Shown here piece after piece: positions 22,101 to 34,100 of a stretch of 38,170 bases of DNA. Under the pieces are notes generated by a model. It had not been told where the DNA came from. It saw nothing but the letters and a program-made list of their open reading frames with translations, and made no database searches. Position numbers and translations under genes: made by a program. Location of the stretch: the NCBI GenBank assembly GCA_000226015.1, contig JH153288.1:22427-60596 (forward strand), written 5' to 3'. Within the stretch, counting starts at the first letter, position 1. Each line of letters begins with the position of its first letter. Source of the DNA: Mnemiopsis leidyi (taxonomy: Eukaryota > Ctenophora > Tentaculata > Lobata > Bolinopsidae).

Positions 22101-25100
22101 AACAGCTGCTGCTGATCCAGAACCCCCAGTTACTTTACAACTACCAACAGTTGCTGGCCATGCAATCTTTACAGCAGGGTGAGTTCTCCGTCACCTCTAT
22201 CTTATCATGTAATTACCTGGTAATTACCTGGTAATTACCTTGTAATTACGTAATTAGAAACGAAGTTACCCTGATGGTCGACTCAGCTGGTAAAGGTATC
22301 ACATGTACAAACCTATCGGGTTTCGCAAACTGGAGCTAGCGGGCGGCTGGCGATCTTGGTAATGGTATTTATGGGAAGGTATGTGTGGCATGGTGAGATG
22401 CATGCGGAGTATTCCAAGTATTTGGATTGTGGTTACAGGAAAGTTTATTTGTTAGGCGGGTATGAACATTAATTAGGGAATAATATAAGTGTAGAAAAAG
22501 TATTATCATTGGTGTGGTAGATTCCAGAAAAATTTAGACAGGTTCATTTTAGTTCATCTACGGCAGCAAGGCATTTCATCAAAAGTCTCAAACCAAATAT
22601 CAAAGCAAGACTAGCACAGAAAACAATTATCTTCTTTACCAACATTTCCTTTCTCAGCTCCACCTACACAGCCGGTAGACTCGGCGCCTCCTACCACCTC
22701 GGCGGCGGCGGCAGCAGCGCCGATCCAACCTCAAGTAACCCCCGGCGACAACAACAACATCGTGGCACCGCCGACAACAAATAATGTACATTCCACCAAC
22801 AACCACAACAACGCTACACCAGCCATCCTCCCTAATAACAACATTCTAGGTAACCATGGTAACCAACATGGTAACCATAGCAACCAACATGGTAGTCATA
22901 GCAACCAGCAGCAACCTGAAGCTAAGCTGGAGGTTCCCGATGTTCACAAGATACGACGTGGTCACTTTGTGAAGAGCGAGAGTTTGGGGTCTAAATACAC
23001 CAGCAGTAAGTTGTAGTGTGTTATTTGAAATTAAAATTTTGATAGCTTTTGATTTCGTTTGATCGAAAACCTGTGTTGATAAAAGCAGCAGATTGACAAA
23101 ATTGTTTTTCTTTCATTACACTGTACCTTAAACATTCACTTTTACACTCACATTTACAACTTTCTATAATATCACTTTTTTTTCTGATCTTTATCATCGC
23201 TTCGTCAACTTCTTCCTGTAAACCGTTTAAATCTATTCTTGTAAATACCAACACGTTCTAGAAACTTTATGTCGTCATACCACAGACCACTGCATAACAT
23301 ATTTTGTACTGCGATGCAAATTTGGCATTCTCTTAACCTTACAAGGGATAATCACCATAAAAGGAATGAGAAATTACTACCAAATATGGGATAAACAGCA
23401 GAACCAGCCACACCTACAATCTGTACGTTACGACACTTTACTCCTACAGAAGCACTATACCTACCTCATAGCTCACACCGCTACCTATAAGTTTAGACTC
23501 AGCTGCTACTGCCCGTCCCTCTTGTCTCCCTCTCTCTCACTCCGCCACATGTGCTTTTTGTTCTGGGCTCAAGTTTCCAGTTTCAACTCTCTGGGCTCAG
23601 ATCTTTGTTTTGGTGTGGTCGTGTTGTAGTTGAAGATATATACTAGCGACCTAGTTTGGTTTTTACAATAGTTTAGTGTGTTGAGTTGTGTGGGCCAGAT
23701 GATATGGTAAACTCACTTGGAGTTTATTTGTTTCGTATCCCGGAGTTCCAGTTTAGATATGGTGGATTTATGGGTGAGTATTATGAATTATTAATCATAG
23801 TTCATATTGTTTAGTAATATCAAGAACGGTATATGAATTATTGATCGTAGTTCATATTGTTTAGTAATATCAAGAACGGTATTTTTGGGGAGGGGTTACA
23901 AATTTTAGCCAATCTAAAGCTAGAAATCTTTGTTTTCTACCTTCAGATTGGTCTAAATTGGTGACCCTTCCCAAAAATACCTATCTCTATTGCTAAGTAA
24001 TACCAAGAACGGTATTCTTGAGGAGTTGTTGTAAATTTAAAAAATCTGCATCGTTTCTCTTAATTTGTTTTTCGTAACATTGTTCAAATTCGTTCACTTG
24101 GTCCACTTAGCATGAGCTTACCAATGACCAGGGTCCAGACTCCAGGGACCACCAAAAACTAATTAATATCAAAAAATTTGCAACAACTCCCCAGAAATAA
24201 CGTTCTTTATCGCTGATAACAAGCAATCGTTACACCCTTATTTTAAACCACAAACTCATTAAAAGAAGCTACACAATACGGTACACATTCTCTAATTAAC
24301 TGTCTGAATGTAACCCACAGACTTGTAACTTAAACAATTAAACTCGAGCTACTACAAAATTTCTCGTTACCAATAAACGTTTATACTGAGCTGGGTCCGA
24401 ACTAAGGAGGTACTACTAAGGAGGTACTACTGATACAATGGGGAGTCAAACAATTTGATAGATCGGTAGTGCATCCTGTGTTTGTTCGTGTGTTTGTGTG
24501 TGTGTACCACATCTTATTTGTCCAGACACCAGGAAATGAAATAGTTCCTCTTCACAGAGCAGCATCACTGCATTACAGCACCACACAAGATATGGCATTG
24601 TGCGCTTTCAACTCGCAGGAAGTTTAGAGCTCACTTTTGTTTCGCGTACAGCTAACTCAGCTTGTTCTCTTGCTTTAATTCGACAATCTCGGCTTTGCTA
24701 GACTTTGTTAAAAGTCTTTAGTTCGATAAACTTGGCTTTACTAGACTTCAGTTCGACAGACTTAAAAATTGGTTGGCTAGTCTTTTCTATAGTTCGTTGA
24801 CTGCATTTCTGTAAAACGTTCTCAAGCGAAACTCTGAATGTACCTTATTTTGCTCTGTTGCATATTGATTTCTCAGCATATTGCAGTGTATATAATTGTA
24901 CTCACTACAAGAATTTCGCCCATTATTCCCGACAGACGGGCGATATATTTCCACCCAGCCGTAGCTGTTAAAATCTTATTTAAGATTGATGAAGAATAAT
25001 ACTACACTTTACATACTCGCCACTCACTTGCAGAGAATAGAGATTTTAGGCATGAGCCATGCATTGATAACGCGCACCATGTTTATAAAATTGACATGGC

Positions 25101-28100
25101 ACGTGCATTATAAAACGAAAATTTTGCGCGCTAAAACTCTTGCTCTAGGTTGTTAGTTCGATTTGCTATTGCTTCGTTTTGTCGACGATTTGATCTGTGT
25201 TGCAATATGTTGTAGGTATGCGAGTGAAATTTTGCCACCTGACATTCATTCATTATCTTAAACCTTTAATATCCTGTTGCATTTGGTTACAATTGATAAC
25301 TTCATGAAGCTTCATCTACTACAATGGGAAAATTCGCAAAAATCACTCCTATTCCTTAGTTTTAAAAGTCGGATTTCATCATTTACGAAGAGTGATTGAA
25401 GTAAACACTAAACAAACAACTTTATCGCTAATGTCACAATGCACATTTTAATTTTGCACCGCCCAAATCGATCAATTATCGTGATTTTTCAGTGACTTTT
25501 TGTGTTTGAGAAAATGTTTTAGCCGACTATGTTTTTTATTTTTGTTGTCAGTTACATCATACAGACAAACACTTTGATTGCCATGTCCCAATTTGCAAAA
25601 CCAATCATTAATCAAATCCCACACTCACGATCTCATTCATTAAATTTAATCAGTCTACAGTGATGCGCGGCGCATTGAATTAAAAACAATTTCTCACCCT
25701 GCGCAATCGCTGTTTTGATAAAGGAGCGGGACACGACGACCACGACGACCACGACGGACCACCATCCTGCTAACCCCACTATATTACCAAATCTCTCGAT
25801 TCCTAACCACCTTATGCCTTTTTAAGGCCGCTTCGCGGCCGGCTGGGTGGAAAAAATTTGAAGAAGGTATATGTTGTACAAGATGTAGACTTAATTCTTC
25901 TCATAGCTTCATAAAACAGTTAATAAAAAAGTTTGTCTGAGTAATTAATTAATGATAGGGCGGTATTATGTACAACACATTGTATATAACACATTTCTAT
26001 GATGAACACATGAAAAGAGTTAATTAAACTGAGATATCATTATTTAATCATCAACAGCTGTAGTTATCTTAATTAACTTAAATCTCGATTAAAGTTTTAA
26101 TAAAGCCCCACGTGAAGGTGGAGGGTTGGTATGAATACGAACATGTTTTAACATATAAATTATCCAGAGTTAACATAGATAATCATAGCAATGAATTCCA
26201 GCCGGTTATTATAGATATAGGGTTAGCAACTGTAATGGATGTGACATTCATTATGCGTCCTCAGTCAATGCCGTTGACTTTGATAATGTTGTAATCTGGA
26301 GTTTGATTAAACACGACTCCGCATTTGCTTTAGCCCTCTTTCAAATGTAACTTGGTATAACGTGTGGGCGGTAACTTTTGGTTTAGACAAGTTTTATTCA
26401 TCAAGTTTTATTAATCGAGTTTTATTCATCAAGTTTTATTCATCGAATTATCCTTACTATTATGAACAAATCGTGGCAGCTTTTCTCAAGAATCGAAATT
26501 TCTCTGATGTAAGCAAGTTTAAGGCAACACGTGCTTTATGCGACTAAACGAGTTGAGACGAATATTCTCGCATAATAACTTTTTGACACAATTTGACTTT
26601 CTCAAGCATGTACCAATATCTCAATCCCTTAGACTGAGTGCAGTTTGTCCGTATTGTGCTCTAATCGCTGTCCTTTGTTCAAGATCCCATACAATCTAAA
26701 TTCCCGAACGTTAGTCGCAGCAGCTTGATTGCCAATGTTTTTGTAAAAATATACCAGCTTAACCCCTGTGTTTGTTTCCCGGAGACGTGTACATTATTAG
26801 TTACTTTTCGTTGTGTATCTTATCTGCTTGTGTTCTTATCTGCTTGTGTATCTTATCTGCTTGTGTATCTTATCTGCTTGTGTCCTGTTTGAGGGATGAG
26901 TCTGGTACTGAACACCGGAACAACAACGGAACAGAGACGAGAATGGTTACAGAAAAGTAAAAGTCTAGAACATCCCACCAAACAAAGTACATCTCGACCC
27001 AGCATTATTTTCTTTACATGGAGTAATCTTCACATGTTGAGTGTTCTAGAAATCATTATGTAGAGGTAGTATCTACCTAGCTGGCTATACTCCTAGCATA
27101 ACCCGGCCCTTCCTATCTCTAGTGTTAACCCTCGCACCCTCCTTGTACTCACCCTTGTATCCTCTCTGTACCCCTTATACCCACCTTGTACCCTCCACGT
27201 TGTACCCCCACATGACAGTCTACACTTCTCTGTTCACATAAAATCTCCACCAGGAACTAGATCAGGTCGTCTTGCATCCTCTATCTCGTCTCTTCCCGGC
27301 AGTAAGTAATTACGGAGAATATAATGAAGAGTTGCAATACATCCGTTATCATACTCATATTGGTTTACCTGTTTATTGCTCAAAGTTCAAGTTATGAAAC
27401 ACTTTTTATCTTACTGCATAAAATTTTGACAAACCCAAAGAAGGGTAACAACATTAAACACCCCTCTATTTCCTGACATCAATACAATTTCCCTGGTAAT
27501 CTTATAAACACAGCTTGACTTCTCTATCCAAAACTCTCCAGATCCGATAGACGAAGTGTCACAGACAAGCGCTTTCAAACGTCTGGTCACGGTCACGGTA
27601 GACAATGGCTCCAAACCGTGTGCCGTGCAATCTGTTTTATGCACTGTGCGTGCACTGTGCGTGTTTTGTGCAGCGTGCACCCTACGCTGCATGTGCACTG
27701 CACGTGCACGTTGCACATTGTGTGCTCCGTACGTGTTGTGTGCGTGTTGGATGTTAAAGGTGTGTGCTTTCTCGGGAAAGTTAGCGTTTACTCGCGCACC
27801 AAAGGAGCGGGTTATACCTTCACCGCATACTACTCAATAATAACATCAGACTTTATTCTTATTGTCTCCATTGTTTCAGTCTAACGTCGCATTATAACGT
27901 GTTGCTATAATGTGCTGCTTCAACTATCGATATAATACGTGGTACATTGTAATTTCTATCTTGCTTGAACATCAACTCCCGTGTGATGTGTTGTGTCCTT
28001 CTCTATCTCAAAGTCGTGTGTTCACTACGTGATGTGCAGTTTAGTTGTCTTCTTTACCCTTTCTTGGTCGAGAAGCTTGTTGTTGTTTTTGTTGGTTGAT

Positions 28101-31100
28101 GCCCAAAATTTATTTCAAATCCTCAAGAATTTAGTGCACTTTAAGTACTGAGGGTCGCTTAAAAATTGCCATTTTGATCAATCGAGTATTGAACAAGAAT
28201 TGCCGCCTCATCTCACTGTGAAAGGCGGCCGCCTAACTGTAGATATTCAGTAATCGCTAATCAGCACGTGGTAGAATGTCATCAGTGTTACTGCGTAGTG
28301 TAGTCACCTCCAGCAGCAGGAATCAGTTGTGGAGGCTTAGTCGTGAGTTTCATCCTCGGTCCTTTTTAGATACATGTACATTTGTGTACATTTTTATACA
28401 TTTTGTGTTTATTTGTGTATCTTTCTGTACATTTTGTACATTTTGTGTTTATTTGTGTACACTTCTGTACATTTATGCTCATTTTGCGTGTTTTTGTACA
28501 TGAAAATGCACTTATTGAGTTTCGTGCTCTTTATCTTAAGTATGCTTCCCTCTCGAGCATCTAAGTGAGCGGTCAGCTCCTACTGCTTCTTATCTACACA
28601 AAACTTACTTTTTAAAAAATACGAAATTATATCGTGGAGTTGATCTGTAAAAGAGTAAATACCGTCAGTATTGTAGATTCTTGTCTGTTATGAACTCTGC
28701 ATACAAAGACTTTAATCTCCAACTTAATCTCAACAGTATGTCACTTTCAAGCTCTCTGCTTTACTGCATGTACCGTACTACACTTCATTTTCAAGAAACT
28801 TTCAGAAATATTCTTTGTTTACTTAATTTGAAATTTCAGTGAAATTTCAGTGAACCTAATTTCAGTGAACCTAATTTTCCTAAGAACGTTCATTTTCATA
28901 TCAGAAGGCAGAAAGCTTCAATTTCAAGAAACTTACACTTACACTTTTAGAAAACTAACACTTCCAAAACAAATCGTCAACTTTCACATTAAATAACGAA
29001 CACATTCACTTCTGAAAAAACTTACACTTACACTTTAAGAAAATTTACACACTTTCAAAAACCTTACTCATTTACCGTAAAAAACTTACACATTCACTTC
29101 TGAAAAAACTTACACTTACAGAAAATTTACACGCTTTCAGAAACCTTTCTCATTTACCTTAAAAAAACTTACACATTCACTTCAAAAAGACTGAAAATTA
29201 CACTTTCAGAGAACTCGGAATGTGACGAGAGTAAGTCAGTAGACAGTTTGTCGCTGGCGTCACGTGACAGGGGGTTATCGCTAGACGACATGGCTGGACA
29301 CGAGGACGGATATATGACGGACAGTACCATGTTTACTATTCATGACGACGATGAGAACATCGAGGTGGGATTTATTGCTTCTTTTTCTACTTTTTATTTC
29401 ATTAATATTATATTCATTTTACTGGACTTTCATAGCAATATTGCTCCTTTTTACTCGACCTTTCTAGAAATATTGCTTCATTTTACTCGACCTTTCCAGA
29501 AATATTGAACCTTTTTTGCTCTTTAACTAAATAGCCATTTTAAACGCAGTAGGAAAGCTTTTGGTTTTTACCGTTGCACATTAACGGAGACAGAGTTTTT
29601 GTAAAAACAGCCGGTACTTTTTATCGTTGTCTAAATTTGACAATTTAGTGATTCAGATCATGAATAATTGACCAATTAGAGGGAGATGTGTGTCTTGCAG
29701 CTAGCTATATTGTAGCTATATATAGCAGTATAAAGTAGGACTACCGGAAATCTCGATAAGCTGAGACACACGTCTAAGACAATCTAAAAACTAGTTCCAG
29801 GCCAGGAACTCTTCCTGGTCATTCGGTTATTTACTACACAGTAGTTTTCAAATTTTAACAGTAAAACTAGCTATTTAGTAGTAGACTAGTAGTGGTGTCT
29901 GAGGTAGTGGTGGTGCACCAGCTCACTAGTCCAAACTATAATGTAGCAGCGCTAACTATAATGCTGCAGCTTTAACCATAATGCAGTTGTTGTCTATAAT
30001 ATAAAAGTAAAAACTGTATGTCCTTGTGTCTGTGTAGCCATTAGTGGATTAGCTTCCTGTACCTAAGTTTAAAGCTTAAACATGGCTCTGAGTTTTACAT
30101 GCTCCAGTAAAGTCTATTGTTTTATTGAATGTGGTTATTTTACAATACAGAGGGGTCTGGAGAATTCAGTTTGTATCTGGAATCTGGTTAAAATCACCAC
30201 GGCCACCAGGGTAACCAAGGGCACATCATGCCACAATAGATGTAACAAGTTCAGTAAATCAGCTGTGTAATTATAATCCAGGTATTTCTGAAGAGTGAAG
30301 ACACACACACACACTAAATACACGCAGCTAGGTAACTCTTGTGTCTATTGTACTGGAGTAGGCAAAGATCTTGTCTGGTATTTAGTGATAACACAGCCTA
30401 CTTACGTCATAGTGGGTAATCTTGTGTACAGTCAGCTCCTGCCGCTGGGGAGGCATTGTAAAGCATATGAGAGGCAAGGTGGTTTACTATGCTGCTAATC
30501 CAGGGCTCGGTTGCGATTGTTAGTGAATATTAAGGTGGAGTGTACAGGACACAGTACACTCGACACACATAACATCTGAACATTGTATAGAGGGGGTAGA
30601 TTAGTATCCGAGCAGCCTCGTATTAGGCTCTACAAAATCGCATTATGAAGCTTCACTTGATTGCTTATTGCACAACTTCCTGGGTACTAAGATTAACATA
30701 TATGTTAGAATACAATCATACATATGTGATTGTATCCTAACTCTAGCTTGTAGAACACATGCTTGTAGGCGTGCTAATACTGGTTATTAGTGTGTGACAG
30801 ACTCGAGAAGTACAGAAGTAGATATAGCATATATAGATAGATATAGAATATAGGTTATTGAGTAGATATCAGACTCGTTTATCGTAGAAGAAGGTGATAA
30901 TATCAGCTTGTCAGCTTGATGTTAAGATGATATCAGGTTCAGGTGAATGACAAAGTGGACTGTTCTAGTTGAAATTCATTTGGTCCATGTTGCATGTCAC
31001 AGGTAAGATCATATCTGTAGAATATCTGGATCTTATCAACCCAACCCTAACCCTTATCTCCAACAGCTGCTGGTAGCAGAAGTTATTACAGCGCTATCAC

Positions 31101-34100
31101 GAGAACACAATTCTAGGACCGTCCTAGACGCTCTGCAAAGTGTAGTCAGACTTGCACTTAAAGGTGAGTGTTATCACGCGTTATTGATCACGTGTTTGTA
31201 CCCACGTGTTAGTGCTCACGCGTTAGTGCTCACGCATTATATATCAGCCATTTTCACGTGTAAGTTATCTTTCTACAGAGACGTTATAACAACTACAGTT
31301 TACCTGTACATGTCTGTACATAAGATTAGTACTTTATTCAATTTACAACTATTAGTAAAAACACACTTGTTCAGGAGAAGAAGCACAGCAACTACTTGGA
31401 GAAAACAACGTCATAAAAAGTCTGGTTGTGTTGGGGAACAAGTTTGCAGACGAGAGCGAAGTGGCTGAAATGATCTGCACCGCCTTAGGTTAACTCTTTA
31501 CTTGTTTGTTTACTTACATCAGATTTTAACATGTTTACATTGAACTTGTGTGATAAACTTTATTGTGATATGTTTCTCTGACGAACTGGGGTTATTCGTA
31601 GAAAAGGAGGGTAACCGGTAATATGTATGTCAAATTTAGTTGAGTAACTTATCCTTTTTGAGTTTAGACTAAAATGAAAATGCGATCATATACTACTCAC
31701 TAAACTTACCCTGAACCCTCTATCCAGGCTGTATGTGTACACTGAACAGTGCCAACAGAGACCGTGTCATAAAGTTTGATGGAGTGGACCTGATGGTAAC
31801 CTTTATGAACAAACATCCAACTAACGAAGCTATTCAGCAGGAAGCTTGCTTAGCTATCAATAATCTCTGTATTAATAACGGTAAGGCAATCAGAATTATC
31901 GAGATTAATTATTTATTAAACGGTTTTTTCTATAAAAGATTTGAAACTAGGATACTATTATCTTGTATATAAATCTTGACATTCCAAGTTTATCAACAGG
32001 ATGAAGCTCTAAACTGTATTGCGCGAAATTAATCTTCATAAAGAAAAAGTTTGACCGTTCTAATAAATTGCGCGGCTCAAAGGTGGCGCGCACTCAATAT
32101 GTTTATTTGTAGCACATTGGCAGTCGGTAATTTGTGTCGGAACTTTTTTAAATACTTTTTATCAAGCTATTAAGTACAACACCAGGCAATAAACAGCCGG
32201 CACCTAATTATACCCACCATTTCAGCTGATAACGAAAAGCACATAGTCGAGAAAGGTGGTCTGGACGCCGTTTTATCAGCCATGGCTAATCTTAGCACGT
32301 ATTCTGATGTTCAGGAGGCAGCCTGTTTTGCTCTGGGAGCTTTGTGTGTTAACAACGGTAAAAATATTCGTGTTCTGGTCGTTGTTAGTTTCTTTTTAAT
32401 TTTTACGCGATCTAATTATAAATCGTGATTCAGTAGCATCTTATTTTATGACTTTCTCCACTACCGTATATCAGTAGATGTCAAATATCACTAATTTACC
32501 AAATATCACTAATTGACCGCTTTGCAGGTAACAACAGAGCAATAGTAGCAAAGATGGGCGGACTAAACTGCATAGTTTCTGTCATGGAGAGCTGTGCCGG
32601 CTCAGCTACAGTCCAAATTGCTGCTTTCCATGCTCTCAGGAACATTGTTTGTAGGAATTGTAAGTTTGGCAAAATTCTTCTCAATCTCTCATTTACTTCC
32701 ATACTTATGGAAAATATGACATGACATGCCTACCCAGTCCCTGCCCCAATCTCGCTCTTCCCCCCAACCTTACCCAAATCTCGCCCCGGGTGTTTACAAA
32801 GTAGCTGATTGTAGGTGTTATGACAATTGTAGGTGTTATAACAAGAACTACACTTTCAGCACAGAACAGATCACTAGTGGTGCAGGTGGGTGGGGACACG
32901 GCTATAATTAACGCCATGTTCAAATACCCACAGAACTCGCTCCTGCAGCAACGCGGACTGGGAACTCTCTGTAATCTCTGTATTGGCAGCGGTATGTTCT
33001 TGTTTTTGCGGGGAGGGGTCTATTGGCTTATAGCTGTCACGTGATACGAAATAATTGTGGACCTTTCCCTGAAATATCTTTCTCCGCGGAGATTTCTTTC
33101 AAATTTAAACATATATTAAGTATTTTTCAATGTCAACATGGAAACTGGAGTACGTAAGTTAGTTGAGCTTTTTTAAAAATAGCAGTTGAAAATAGTTCAG
33201 GGAGAGGCCACCTCATATCCTACAAATATAGAAGTTAAGAAATGATGAATACATCTTTATCTTATGAAAATAGGGAATATAAACCTACCAATACATTTAT
33301 GTTATGGAATACAGATATTAATTTCCTCCCTACTGCTCTATTATTATGTTCTATTCTCGTATCATAATGTCAAAATATTACCTGATAATATTAACTTCTC
33401 GCCTGTTTTGTTGAGGAGTTTGAAATTCATTTCCCCTCATTTTCTGAGTGCTTTGAAAGTCATTTCCCCTCATTTTCTGAGTGCTTTGAAAGTCATTTTC
33501 TCTCATTCTCTGAGTATTTTGAAAGTCATTTTCTCGCATACGTCTTACGATGATTTGACCGGCAACTTTCGTTGTATACGTTGGTACTTTTGTTTCCATC
33601 AAATTATTGGTCTCGTTGGACCATGAAGCAGAAAGCAGTACAGTTTGTCATAAGAATTAAAGGACGTAACACGCCGAGAAATACTGACAAACCACTCAAG
33701 TGGAATAAAGAAGGCAAATGTTTTTCGAAGATAACGTTTGATAAAGATTTTAGGAGTTTGTATGGCTTTTTAATGTTGATATGGCTTGTTATAGCTCATA
33801 TGGCTTGTTACAGCTAATATGGCTTACTAAAATACATGTCAGGTTTTTCGATCACGTGATCTATTGATATTCCTACAGAGTTCAACAAAGCGGCTATAGG
33901 AAAGAACGGAACGAAGGCAGTACTGAAAGCAATGTCCGACTTTCCTCGAGATCCTACAATACAAGCCGCTGCTTGTTACGCTATTGTTAACCTCTGCGGC
34001 AAGGACGGTTAGTCTTCCTATTTTCTCTTGCGGAGTCGGAGAGACTCTTCAGCTAACAAAACTCATCACAAAATTCTTCATCTCCTATATTTTAGTTTAG

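Larger units (their letters stand above)
23006..26810. other. Long intron (apart from the elements listed), no exon seen
   Basis: AT-rich intron containing the inverted-repeat element at 23.8-24.2 kb, a duplicated AAGGAGGTACTACT at about 24403-24432, a CGACCACGA tract at about 25736-25762, and AAGTTTTATTCATC tandems at about 26390-26450. Confidence 0.55.

Noticed and set aside
27556..27884. Cysteine-rich protein-like frames
   Set aside because: They derive from the GTGCAC-rich stretch; only the first part near 27542-27600 has possible exon character.
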